Shown here: piece by piece, positions 52,505 to 61,006 of the stretch
Position numbering within the stretch: position 1 is the stretch's first letter
Layout of the letters: each line of letters opens with the position of its first letter
Source of the DNA: Roseibacillus persicicus
GTDB lineage: Bacteria > Verrucomicrobiota > Verrucomicrobiia > Verrucomicrobiales > Akkermansiaceae
Length of the DNA stretch: 64,000 bases
Reading direction: 5' to 3'
Assembly: GCF_014651675.1 (NCBI RefSeq)
Contig: NZ_BMXI01000002.1
Coordinates: 20,414-84,413 of the forward strand
The notes under the pieces: model-generated
The model's input: only the letters and a program-made list of their open reading frames with translations
Told to the model about the DNA's origin: nothing
Databases searched by the model: none
Translations under genes and position numbers: made by a program

Positions 52505-52620
52505 CAAGGAGCACAGGCGTCTCGCCTGTGAAAGAGAAGATCTCGGAGCGCGAGATCATTTGAAGGCGGAATACGCGAGCGAGATGATAGGGTTCACAGG
52601 CGAGACGCCTGTGCTCCTTG
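52505..52620. repeat. Composite inverted repeat (REPIN-like)
   Basis: Two perfect 28-bp inverted arms (52505-52532 and 52593-52620) flank a 60-bp centre. Each arm is itself a hairpin: CACAGGCG, loop TCT or AGA, CGCCTGTG. The centre has another hairpin, GATCTCG, loop GAGCG, CGAGATC (52539-52557). The unit sits between convergent deoD and the redoxin gene and could also block read-through on both strands. Confidence 0.85.
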
Positions 52621-52627
52621 ATTCGGC

Positions 52628-53791
52628 TTACTCGCCTTGGCTCCAGACTTCGTCGACGATGGCTTTTTTGAGTTCCATGGGCTCGATGATGCCGGTGTGG
52701 CGGTAGAGGATTTTGCCGTCTTTGCCGACCAAGAGAGTGTGGGGCATGGCTCCGTTCCATTCGGTATCGAGCGCTTTGGCGAGGTCTTCGGTGTCGCCTT
52801 CGAAGATGTAGTTGTTGGTGGTGCGGCCTTCTTTTTCGACGATGCCTTTGATGCGGTTGTGGAGGCCGACTTGTTGCTCTTTCAAGAACTCGGTGACCTT
52901 GTCCTTTTCCTTGGCGGGATCGAGGCTGATGGTGATGAATTCGAACTTGTGATGGGAATACTGGCGGTAGATGGAGGCGAGGTCGGGGAACTCGGTGATG
53001 CAGGGGCCGCAAGTGGTGGACCAGACGTTGAAGAGGCGGAAGTCGGAGGCGTTCTTGTTGGCGACCAGCTTGGCGATTTCATCAGCTGAGACGGTCTCCA
53101 CTGTGACAGGCTGTTCGGCCCAGCGCTTGTTGACTTGGGCGACCATTTCGGCCTTTTCCAGCCATTTGGTGGTGCAGCCGACGGGACGGGTTTTGATGAC
53201 CTTGGGCTCTTCTCCGGCGAGAATGGCGGTGAGAGCGTCGCGGGCTTCGTTCTTTTTCGCCAAGCCGAGGCTGCGGCGACCGTCGTCGATGCGACCGTTG
53301 TATTTTAGCTTGAGGTCGGCATCGAAGATGAAGATGTGGGGAGTGGCGACGGCCCCGTAGGCTTTGGCCACCTTCTGGGTGTCGCCATCGTAGAGGTAGG
53401 GGAAGTTGAACTGCTCTTCCTTGGAAAGCAACTTCATGGCCTCGAAGGAGTCGTCGTGGATGGTGAAGGCGAGTTCCGCGAGGTGAAGTCCCTTGGGAGA
53501 GTTGCTATTGATGGCCACAAAGCCCACGCCCTGTGGGGTGAATTGATCGACCAGAGTCTTGATGCGGCCAAAGGCTGCGATGGCGTCGGGGCAGTGGTTG
53601 GTGGTGAAGATGACGGCGGTGGCTTTCTCGCCCTGGATGTCGGCAAGGGTGTATTCCTTGTCGTCGACGTTGGGGAGGGCGAAGTCCGGAGCGGTGGCTC
53701 CTTGTTCGAGGGGAACAGGGGTGTAGTTGGCCGAGAGGCTGGGGGCGAGCAGGCAGGCCGCAAGGGCCAGAGGTGCGAGGAGTGTTTTCAT
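52628..53791 (-). CDS. Exported tandem redoxin-thioredoxin protein
   Basis: A 387-residue exported protein with signal peptide (about 1-21). The N-terminal peroxiredoxin-like domain (about 28-190) has the family segment APDFALPN and a lone Cys67 in TTNHCPDA, plus GRIDDGR and RPVGC206TTKW, typical of a thioredoxin-fold group seen in this phylum. The C-terminal domain (about 225-385) has a true CxxC, C261-G-P-C264 in WSTTCGPCITEF. The two domains may exchange electrons in the periplasm. It is transcribed toward deoD. Substrate unknown. Confidence 0.88.
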   Translation of the reverse strand: MKTLLAPLALAACLLAPSLSANYTPVPLEQGATAPDFALPNVDDKEYTLADIQGEKATAVIFTTNHCPDAIAAFGRIKTLVDQFTPQGVGFVAINSNSPKGLHLAELAFTIHDDSFEAMKLLSKEEQFNFPYLYDGDTQKVAKAYGAVATPHIFIFDADLKLKYNGRIDDGRRSLGLAKKNEARDALTAILAGEEPKVIKTRPVGCTTKWLEKAEMVAQVNKRWAEQPVTVETVSADEIAKLVANKNASDFRLFNVWSTTCGPCITEFPDLASIYRQYSHHKFEFITISLDPAKEKDKVTEFLKEQQVGLHNRIKGIVEKEGRTTNNYIFEGDTEDLAKALDTEWNGAMPHTLLVGKDGKILYRHTGIIEPMELKKAIVDEVWSQGE

Positions 53792-53842
53792 GGAATGAGT
53801 GATTACGAGAATGGTGGAGGTATCTATACAAGAAAAAGAGAG

Positions 53843-54274
53843 CTAGCGACTAGCCTTGCGGATTTTTTTCAGCAAAGCGACGAGGACTTTGGACTCGCGC
53901 GGATTGAGGCTGGCCATGAGGGGGGTGAAGAGGGCGGCGCGTTCGGCGGTGAGCGCCTTCAACGCGGCTTGGCCTTCGGAGGTGATTTCAACCCGGACTT
54001 TGCGAGCGTCCTTCGGGTCCTTGCCGGTGGTGACCAGGTGCCTTCTCTTGAGCCGTTGCACGGCGGTGGTCATGGAGCCGCTGGTTAGCCCGACCTTGGG
54101 CGCGATTTGGTTGACGGAGCGGGGGCCTTTTTTCTCGAGGCGGTTGAGAATCGCCAGATCGGAGGCGCATAGCTGATGATCGGCAAGGAGAGCGCGTTCC
54201 TGGGCGGCCAAGAGGGACTCGGTTTCCGCAATCAGATTTCTGGTGAGGAGAGCTTCCGGTTCCTTTGCCTTCAT
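53843..54274 (-). CDS. MarR family transcriptional regulator
   Basis: A 143-residue winged-helix regulator. The recognition helix region LTSGSMTTAVQRLKRRHLV and the wing KDPKDARKVRVEITSEG match the MarR family, including the conserved Asp-x-Arg. Flanking helices should form the dimer. It lies upstream of, and in the same direction as, the redoxin gene, with 51 bp between them, so the redoxin may be its target or operon partner. The effector is unknown. Confidence 0.93.
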   Translation of the reverse strand: MKAKEPEALLTRNLIAETESLLAAQERALLADHQLCASDLAILNRLEKKGPRSVNQIAPKVGLTSGSMTTAVQRLKRRHLVTTGKDPKDARKVRVEITSEGQAALKALTAERAALFTPLMASLNPRESKVLVALLKKIRKASR

Positions 54275-54363
54275 CCCTTGACGCTAGTCCAAAAAAAACT
54301 CCGCGAAAAGTCCCCATGAGAGAGAACTGTTTGCGGAGTGAAAATCTGAATGAAAAAGGGGTC

Positions 54364-54639
54364 CTAGAACCAGCCTTTCTTATTCGTGATATAAGTATCG
54401 ACGAATTCCTGGTCAGTCTTGGTGAGGTAAATGATACCCTCGATGAGGCTGATGATTCCGGTCAAGCCGCAGGTACAAACTCCGATGATGAGTTGAATGA
54501 CTCCTTCCTTGGTGTAACCCAAGTAGAATTTGTGAACTCCCAAGTAGCCCAAGAGGATACCGAGGATTCCAGCGACTAATTTCTTCTCGGCGCCCGGGAT
54601 CTGGGCTCCGCCTGCAGGGGGGGGTGTTCCTTCTGACAT
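54364..54639 (-). CDS. TM2 domain membrane protein
   Basis: A 91-residue protein from the ATG at 54639 (MSEGTPPPAGGAQIPG); a start at 54663 is possible. After a Pro/Gly-rich cytosolic stretch come two helices with the TM2 pattern: KKLVAGILGILLGYLGVHKF, YLGYTKEGVIQLIIG and GIISLIEGIIYL. TM2 proteins are widespread and of poorly known role. It stands between the MarR gene and the divergent tadA gene. Confidence 0.88.
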   Translation of the reverse strand: MSEGTPPPAGGAQIPGAEKKLVAGILGILLGYLGVHKFYLGYTKEGVIQLIIGVCTCGLTGIISLIEGIIYLTKTDQEFVDTYITNKKGWF

Positions 54640-54759
54640 CTCAGTTAGGAAATCAGAAATCAATGGTTATTCAAGTTAGGAATGAGCGCGGCGGGAAATC
54701 TCTGCCCCTCAGGTGATTGTCTCTTTTGCTTTCGCGTCGACTCGCTAGCCTTTCTCGCG

Positions 54760-55299
54760 ATGGAGGATATCTTTTCCGACTTTAGTAGTGACGAGTACTT
54801 TATGCAGATGGCTTTGCGCGAGGCGCAGAAGGCCTTGCGAGCGACCGAGGTGCCGATTGGGGCTATCATCGTGCGGGGGGCTGAGGTGATTGCACGCGGT
54901 TGGAATCAGGTGGAGACCCTGAAGGATGCCACCGCCCACGCCGAGATGATCGCCCTAACCTCGGCGCAAGAGGCCTATGGCGACTGGCGCCTGGAAGGCT
55001 GCACCCTCTACGTCACGAAGGAGCCTTGTCCGATGTGCGCGGGGGCGATTGTGCATTGCCGTCCGGACCGGGTGGTCTTCGGTTGCTCGGATCCCAAGGG
55101 CGGCGCGGCGGGCGGATGGATCAATCTTTTGCAATCCAATCCTCCGCTCAACCATGCCTGCGAGGTCGCCTCCGGGGTATTGGGGGATGAATGCGGTGCA
55201 TTGATTCAAGGTTTTTTCCGCGAGGCCCGGGCACGAAAGGCGGCCGCGCGTTTGCTGGAAAGGCAAGGGGACGAAGGTCCGCCCGCGAACCAGAACTGA
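54760..55299 (+). CDS. tadA: tRNA adenosine deaminase TadA
   Basis: Makes inosine at position 34 of tRNA-Arg, which is essential in most bacteria. The ATG at 54760 gives 179 residues. Zinc ligands and proton shuttle are H60-A-E62 and C90-P-M-C93 in KEPCPMCAGA, in the order expected for cytidine/adenosine deaminases. The NHACEVASGVLGDECG and FFREAR region matches TadA. The upstream extension to 54682 is not family-like. Downstream is a lipoprotein gene. Confidence 0.95.
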   Translation: MEDIFSDFSSDEYFMQMALREAQKALRATEVPIGAIIVRGAEVIARGWNQVETLKDATAHAEMIALTSAQEAYGDWRLEGCTLYVTKEPCPMCAGAIVHCRPDRVVFGCSDPKGGAAGGWINLLQSNPPLNHACEVASGVLGDECGALIQGFFREARARKAAARLLERQGDEGPPANQN

Positions 55300-55364
55300 T
55301 TGGAGGCTGCCTGTCGGGTGGTTTGCTGTGGCTTTTGGAGGGAAAATGGAGTCTTTAAAGTATC

Positions 55365-56036
55365 ATGAAGTCCTTTTTCCCTATCCTATTGGTGCCCTTT
55401 TTTCTGACCAGCTGTGCCCAGTTTTTCGTCAAAGAGAAAACTTATGAGGCGACCGGTGGGGCGGAGGTGAACGGGGCAGCGGTGACGAGCGCGGTGAAGG
55501 GTATGGGGGGGAAGGCCGGTGCTTCGGTCTCCGCCATGGTTTACAATGCTGCGACGGGCGAGACTGATGGGCCCTTTCTGTGGCGAATTGAGGCCCGTGG
55601 CGAGGAAGGGGTGCACGAATCCATGACAATCCACAGCTTGCGGACCAAGACCGAGCTGACCAAGAGAAATGAACCTTTCCCTGCGAAATGGCTGGGCGAA
55701 GCCATGCCCTTCGAGCCGCTGAAGGGACGCAAAAACAAGGGGAAGGTCTTTGCCAAGTTCCAGCCGCCGGGCAAGTTGGAGGTCTTTCCCGAGGTTGATG
55801 GGAAGATCACGATGGAGGCTGACCTGACGATTCGAGCCAATGGCCGCAATGAGCGCCGGAAGGTCAGCTTCGAGATGGAGCCCAAAGTGGGGCGCACGAC
55901 CGAAACCCTGTTTCTACCTGGAGAAATCGTCAATAGTTTGGGAAAGAAGGATCCCACTGAGTGGAAGTGGAACTCGACTCCCGGAGCCGACCCCTATGGC
56001 AATGAGTTCTGGGGGCCGGATCAATATTATTACTAA
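55365..56036 (+). CDS. Lipoprotein of unknown function
   Basis: A 223-residue product with a lipoprotein signal (MKSFFPILLVPFFLTSC). The mature part is mostly beta (VSAMVYNAATGETDGPFLWRI, VFPEVDGKITMEADLTIRA) and ends in aromatic residues (WGPDQYYY). I do not recognise the family. It lies between tadA and the PBP2-type gene, with no sign of a shared operon. Envelope location is clear; role is not. Confidence 0.75.
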   Translation: MKSFFPILLVPFFLTSCAQFFVKEKTYEATGGAEVNGAAVTSAVKGMGGKAGASVSAMVYNAATGETDGPFLWRIEARGEEGVHESMTIHSLRTKTELTKRNEPFPAKWLGEAMPFEPLKGRKNKGKVFAKFQPPGKLEVFPEVDGKITMEADLTIRANGRNERRKVSFEMEPKVGRTTETLFLPGEIVNSLGKKDPTEWKWNSTPGADPYGNEFWGPDQYYY

Positions 56037-56170
56037 AGCGGCGCAATTTCTTTGAGTTCGTCCTTTGATATTCAGAGAAAGGCCGGCTGCGGAATCGCTC
56101 CCTATTAGAGCGGAAAGACGAGCAATGGGCTCGCAAACCGACTGCAAAGATGCACATTATCCCCCACAAG

Positions 56171-58339
56171 ATGAAGCGAATCGCGTTAATTTTCCTCGCC
56201 GGACTGATGGCCATCTGTCCAGCCCAAGATGAGGCGGCTGAACCGAAGGAGGCTCTCAGTCCCGAAGAATTGGAGCTTAAAGAACAGGCCTTGATGATTT
56301 CCGACTACGATGGACAAGTCCGTCGTCGTCCCGAGGATGCTTCGGTTTTGGCGCGGACCAATGCGCGTGCGATTACACGGGTGGTGCCTGCTCCCCGGGG
56401 CATCATCACCGATCGAAAAGGCCGTCCGATGGCTCGGAATAAGGTGTCCTACTACTTCGGCATTCAATTTCCCCAATTTGCGGAGGATGTGACTGATGAG
56501 GATGTCCTGTCGTGGTCCCGTCGGCGTCTCGAGCAGGTGGCGGACTTGGTTGGGAAGGAAGTGACGGTGCGGGACAAGGACTTGCTCGACCATTATCGTG
56601 ACCGGCGTTGGGTGCCGATGCTGTTGCCGCACTTGGCCGATGGCAGCGAGCGTTCCCGCTGGGAACCGAAATTAATGCGGGGTTTGATTTTTCAGGCTGT
56701 CTATTTGCGGGATTATCCCGCCAAGGAGTCGGCCGCCCACATCATCGGATATGTGCGGAGCAAAGGAAAGTTACCCAAAGGCCCCATCCTTTCCAACGAG
56801 CCAATGTGGGAGGATACCTATGGCGAGGAAGGGTTGGAGAATACTCTGGATGATGAACTGACGGGTAAGGATGGAGAGTGGACCTTGCTGGTCGATGAGA
56901 ATGGGGATCGTTTGCAAGACGAACTGACCCGCAAGCCGGTGATTGGCAACACTGTGATCACGACCATCGATCTGACCTGGCAGCAGCATGCGGAGTCCGT
57001 GCTGCGCAGCTACTGCCGAAGGGGGGCATTCGTGGTGGTGGATATCCAGACGGGTGAAATCCTCGTGCTGGCTTCGCGCCCAAGCTACGATATCAACAAG
57101 TGGATACCCTTCATCTCCTCCGATGATTATAATGAGCTACGCGAAGATGAAGCCGCGCCCATGTTCGCCCGAGCCTATCAGGGATCTTATCCGCCGGCTT
57201 CGACTTTCAAGCCCGTGGTAGCAGTCACCGCATTGACCACTGGAGCGATCACGGAGTGGACCAAATTCAATTGTCCTCCCTTCATCACCATCGGCTCCCG
57301 CAAGTTTCACAACCATAGCCGCAAGCATGCGGGCTTGGTCGACGTCAAGCTGGCCCTGGCAATCTCCAACAACCCGTGGTTCTATCAGGTGGGGATGAAG
57401 GTTGGTCCGACCTCCTTCCTCTCGGTGGCACGCCGCATGGGCTATGGGGTTCGCACGGGGGTTCCTCTTTACAACGAGGCTCCAGGGGTGATTCCGACTC
57501 AAGAGTATATGATTAAGAAGGAAGGGCGCCCTTTCACCGATGGTGACACCGCCAACTCTGCGATTGGGCAGGGCTACGTGCAAGCGACTCCTTTGCAAGT
57601 AGCCCAAGCAATGGCCGCGCTTGGCAACGGCGAGATTCTTCCTCAACTGCGTCTCATTCGCCAAATTCAGGACCACGAAGGGGGAGTTCTGGAGGCTACC
57701 GTTCCGACCAAACGGAACTCTCTGGGCATCACCCCGAGCTCGGCCCGTATCGCTCGAACCGGGATGATGCAGGTCGTCAACGCCAGTTATGGAACGGGTA
57801 AGAACGGGGGCACGAGCTTCTGTCGCGTCGCAGGAAAAACAGGAACCGCCCAGTGGAAGGGGAGTGGTCGCAACAAGCAGGAGCTGGCGTGGTTTTCGGG
57901 TTTCCTTCCCTACGACAATCCTCGCTTTGCTTTTGCCATTCTCTACGAAGGCTCGCCGGGTCAATCAGTGAGTGGAGGGAAACGTGCCGCTCCCATGGTG
58001 GGCCGCTTCTTCAATCGCTTTGCGGGCGAAATTATGGAGAAAGCCAGCACCAAGATCGCCATCCCGACCGATGAAGTGATCGAGGAAGAGGCTGAAGAAA
58101 CTGAGGAGATGGAACGTGAAGAACAGCGCGACCTTATCCTGCGGGCTCTCCCTGTTGATGGTGCTGGAACGGGAATCCCAGAGGCTCCAATCGTTGAAGA
58201 AGAGCCGAACGAAGGGCCTCTCGATAGCACCCCGCCTCTCCGTCCCTTGCGGGTTGCTCCCGAAAACGAGGGCCTTCTCCGCGCCGTTCCGATTCCGGAG
58301 GAAACTGAAGAGTCCGAAGAGCCCATCGTCGGCGAGTAG
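56171..58339 (+). CDS. mrdA: Penicillin-binding protein 2-type transpeptidase
   Basis: A class B PBP that cross-links peptidoglycan, probably for elongation. The ATG at 56171 gives 722 residues. The N-terminal hydrophobic segment (ALIFLAGLMAICPAQ) could be a signal peptide rather than a permanent anchor. The dimerisation domain (RGIITDRKGRPMARN) is followed by the transpeptidase domain with S344-T-F-K347, SNN near 405 and K556-T-G-T. A Glu/Pro-rich tail of about 100 residues (EEEAEETEEMEREEQRD and similar) follows the fold and is unusual. No rodA, mreB or other wall gene is adjacent. Confidence 0.92.
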   Translation: MKRIALIFLAGLMAICPAQDEAAEPKEALSPEELELKEQALMISDYDGQVRRRPEDASVLARTNARAITRVVPAPRGIITDRKGRPMARNKVSYYFGIQFPQFAEDVTDEDVLSWSRRRLEQVADLVGKEVTVRDKDLLDHYRDRRWVPMLLPHLADGSERSRWEPKLMRGLIFQAVYLRDYPAKESAAHIIGYVRSKGKLPKGPILSNEPMWEDTYGEEGLENTLDDELTGKDGEWTLLVDENGDRLQDELTRKPVIGNTVITTIDLTWQQHAESVLRSYCRRGAFVVVDIQTGEILVLASRPSYDINKWIPFISSDDYNELREDEAAPMFARAYQGSYPPASTFKPVVAVTALTTGAITEWTKFNCPPFITIGSRKFHNHSRKHAGLVDVKLALAISNNPWFYQVGMKVGPTSFLSVARRMGYGVRTGVPLYNEAPGVIPTQEYMIKKEGRPFTDGDTANSAIGQGYVQATPLQVAQAMAALGNGEILPQLRLIRQIQDHEGGVLEATVPTKRNSLGITPSSARIARTGMMQVVNASYGTGKNGGTSFCRVAGKTGTAQWKGSGRNKQELAWFSGFLPYDNPRFAFAILYEGSPGQSVSGGKRAAPMVGRFFNRFAGEIMEKASTKIAIPTDEVIEEEAEETEEMEREEQRDLILRALPVDGAGTGIPEAPIVEEEPNEGPLDSTPPLRPLRVAPENEGLLRAVPIPEETEESEEPIVGE

Positions 58340-58433
58340 TTGGGCTGCCGCGTCACTTGATTGAGGGCGTTGATGTTCTCATTGACCGTTTCGATGACCG
58401 TTCGTGGCGGTTGTCGGATAAGCTATTCGCTCA

Positions 58434-59123
58434 ATGTCCAAGAATTCTTCTTCCCTCGCGTGGTGCTATCTTCTGCCGGCTCTAGTGGTTCCCTTGTTGG
58501 GTTCGCTTCTCTATTTTGTTTGGCTCCCAGACAGCGCGGTGGCCCAAGGGACCTATACCGCGACCAAGATTTTCACGCTGGTCTATCCGCTCTTCTTCGT
58601 GGGGTGGAAAGAGCTTTTCACCGCTCGTCCTAACTCGAGCTGGGCCGCTGTTTTTGGAGTTGGATTGGCCTCGGGATTGCTCATCGTGGCGGCTGGGATT
58701 GGTCTGATGATGACTCCGGTAGGGGATATGGTGCGTGCTGGAGCTGAGCCGATTCAGGAGAAGGCTGAACTCCTTGGCTTTGCCAACCACTTCCTTCTTT
58801 TCGCGATCTTTATCTCGCTATTTCACTCCGCGTTGGAGGAGTTTTATTGGCGTGGCTTTGTCTTTGGAACGCTGCGGCAAAAGCTTGGGAAGGCAACGAG
58901 TCACGTGGTGGCCGCGTTGGCTTTCGCCGCACATCACTTGGTGGTGACCTGGCAGTTTTTCCCGCCGGTTCTCGCCATATTCCTCGCCTTTTGTGTCGCG
59001 GTGGGAGGGGTTATCTGGACGATTCTTTATCAGAAGCAGGGTTCGCTACTTGGCTGTTGGATCAGTCATCTGTGTGTGGATGTCCTGCTGATGGCCGTGG
59101 GTTATCAGTTGATCTTCAGCTAG
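58434..59123 (+). CDS. CPBP family intramembrane glutamic protease
   Basis: A 229-residue polytopic protein of the CAAX-protease/bacteriocin-processing family. The catalytic pair is E135-E136 with R140 in EEFYWRG, followed by H167/H168 in AFAAHHLV, and the third motif lies in the SHLCVD region. Eight or so hydrophobic segments fit the family. Substrates could be membrane proteins or peptides, but none is indicated here. It starts 94 bp after the PBP2-type gene. Confidence 0.9.
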   Translation: MSKNSSSLAWCYLLPALVVPLLGSLLYFVWLPDSAVAQGTYTATKIFTLVYPLFFVGWKELFTARPNSSWAAVFGVGLASGLLIVAAGIGLMMTPVGDMVRAGAEPIQEKAELLGFANHFLLFAIFISLFHSALEEFYWRGFVFGTLRQKLGKATSHVVAALAFAAHHLVVTWQFFPPVLAIFLAFCVAVGGVIWTILYQKQGSLLGCWISHLCVDVLLMAVGYQLIFS

Positions 59124-59309
59124 AGACAAGAGCCCTTCGAGGCGGTTCTCAAGGGAGGGCTCGCAATGCCGGACATCTCTTTCCGACCATTGACAAACAG
59201 AGAAACTGTGACGGGTGAAATCGCGTTCAGACTCCGGATGGGATCTCAATTTTTCGCTTCGTGAAAAACAGGTGGACAGGCGTCAAATTGCGCGGAATGT
59301 GCCTTTGAT

Positions 59310-59885
59310 ATGAAATGGATTCCACTTGCGATGGCTTTTGCCTCAACCTCACTTTTTGCCGAAACTGAAAAGGAAGATTCGCGTTCTTCCTTCGTCCTCC
59401 AGTTTGAAGACACACAGTCAGAGCCACGATGGCAGGCCGTCAACGATGGAGTGATGGGCGGACTTTCTGAGGGAAAGGGAGTGATGGAAGACGGTATTCT
59501 CCACTTCACCGGAGTTCTCTCGTTGGAAAATAATGGTGGCTTCGCCTCGGTGAGAACCAACGACCTACAGTCCGACTTCAGCGGGGCCGATGGCATCGCG
59601 TTAAAGGTCAAGGGCGACGGTCGGACCTATCAGTTGCGCCTGGCAACCAATGCCCCGCGCATTTCCTATCAAGCAGAGTTCGAAACCCGGGAGGGAGAGT
59701 GGATTGAAGTCCAAGTTCCTTTTTCAGAAATGAAGCCCAGCTGGAGAGGGCGGATGTTGAGTGGACCGGAGTTGGATCGCTCGAAGGTCACCCAGCTTGG
59801 TATCCTTTTGGGAGACAAAAAGCCCGGGTCATTTGCCTTGGAAGTCGATTGGCTCGAGACCTATCTGACCTCCGGGGACTCATAG
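59310..59885 (+). CDS. Exported CIA30 domain protein
   Basis: A 191-residue protein with signal peptide (MKWIPLAMAFASTSLFA). The body has the CIA30 landmarks WQAVNDGVMGGLS, LENNGGFASVR, DGIALKVKGDGRTYQLRL and VTQLGILLGDKKPGSFALEV. CIA30 names a complex I assembly factor in eukaryotes, but exported bacterial members have galectin-like beta-sandwich folds and unknown ligands. A sugar-binding role is inference. It lies between the CPBP protease and the VWA-like protein. Confidence 0.85.
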   Translation: MKWIPLAMAFASTSLFAETEKEDSRSSFVLQFEDTQSEPRWQAVNDGVMGGLSEGKGVMEDGILHFTGVLSLENNGGFASVRTNDLQSDFSGADGIALKVKGDGRTYQLRLATNAPRISYQAEFETREGEWIEVQVPFSEMKPSWRGRMLSGPELDRSKVTQLGILLGDKKPGSFALEVDWLETYLTSGDS

Positions 59886-59953
59886 CGACTGAGTCCTTGA
59901 GCGCATTGAATTGAATTGACCTGATCGGCACATGGGGTGCTAGTTTGGGAAAG

Positions 59954-60886
59954 ATGGATCGTAGAGATTGGCTCAAGCTCGCTGGACCGACTGCAGTTGC
60001 TTTGTCCCATGGCACGGCGTTTGGAGCAGAGAGCACGGGCAAGTGGTCTGACGAGGGTCGGATTGAGTATTCGGGGTTATTGATGGAATGGCTCAAGAAT
60101 GACTTTGAGCTGCGGGCGAAGCGACTGGAGCTCTTGGACGGAAAGCCCTGCGACTTGTCCTACGATTACCTTCTGATTGGAGATGATCGAAAGAAGGAGA
60201 GAACTTTCGAAAGGTTTGCCGAAGGGCGTCTTTCGGATCGTCAAGCCTTCGAGCATATTGAGAAAAGTCTCGCTGAGTATGAGCTCGTGCGCCAAGAGCT
60301 CGCGGCCTTGGAAAAAGCTGCCGCCTTGAAATGGAAGGTCGAATCGGCCAAGCCGAAAATGGACAAGGGATACATCTACGGCATGGAGGTGAACGCTGGT
60401 CGGTTGGGAGTGATCCTCGATGGCAGCCGGAGCATGACCCGCTATCTGGAAAAATTGCGCGAGGAAATTGCTCGGGATTTTCCTGAGGCTCACATCGTGG
60501 AAGTCAATGGCTGTCACTTGGATCGAGCAGCCGATGTTCCTTGGTTCTATGCTTCCGCCGTTCCCGACGTCAATCCTTTCACTCCAGACCGTCATATCCC
60601 AGAAGTTCCTCAAGCCGACGATCGTCCTTTCAGTCGCTATATTTCTTGGACCCGCTCACTCCCGAGCGCGATTGTGAGTATGGTGGACTTGATGAAGGTC
60701 GATGCCATCTATTGGTTCTGCGATTTTGACGACGACGACGATGAGGATGTCATCAAGTATTTGGCTCGAATCATCCTCGATCAGAAAGTGAAGCTTTTTG
60801 TTCACACTGTGGATAAGCGGCCTCCCTCCCTGATATCCTTGCTAGCCGAAAAGTCTGGAGGAGAGGTCATCAAAAAGAGAATCTGA
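59954..60886 (+). CDS. Tat-exported VWA-like protein
   Basis: The ATG at 59954 gives 310 residues beginning MDRRDWLKLAGPTAVALSHG, a twin-arginine signal (RRDWLK) with an Ala-rich end. A charged helical region precedes a VWA-like domain with D156-G-S-R-S160, a MIDAS variant, and an Asp cluster FCDFDDDDDEDV later in the chain. The rest of the MIDAS Thr is not obvious by eye. Tat export suggests folding before transport. I do not know the partner. Confidence 0.75.
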   Translation: MDRRDWLKLAGPTAVALSHGTAFGAESTGKWSDEGRIEYSGLLMEWLKNDFELRAKRLELLDGKPCDLSYDYLLIGDDRKKERTFERFAEGRLSDRQAFEHIEKSLAEYELVRQELAALEKAAALKWKVESAKPKMDKGYIYGMEVNAGRLGVILDGSRSMTRYLEKLREEIARDFPEAHIVEVNGCHLDRAADVPWFYASAVPDVNPFTPDRHIPEVPQADDRPFSRYISWTRSLPSAIVSMVDLMKVDAIYWFCDFDDDDDEDVIKYLARIILDQKVKLFVHTVDKRPPSLISLLAEKSGGEVIKKRI

Positions 60887-60948
60887 GTTGAGGGAAAAAT
60901 CGAGGGAGGGAATCAACTGGGGTTGAAGAGTCCCGCCATATTGCACGG

Positions 60949-60980
60949 AAAAAAGCCGGAAGCGTTCAGCTCCCGGCTTT
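60949..60980 (-). terminator. Terminator of the metallophosphoesterase gene
   Basis: Stem AAAGCCGG (60952-60959) with CCGGCTTT (60973-60980), 13-base loop with inner AGC/GCT pairing, followed on the minus strand by six T. About 26 bp after the gene stop. Confidence 0.8.
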
Positions 60981-61006
60981 CTTGTGATTGGAATTGTGAC
61001 CGCGTG

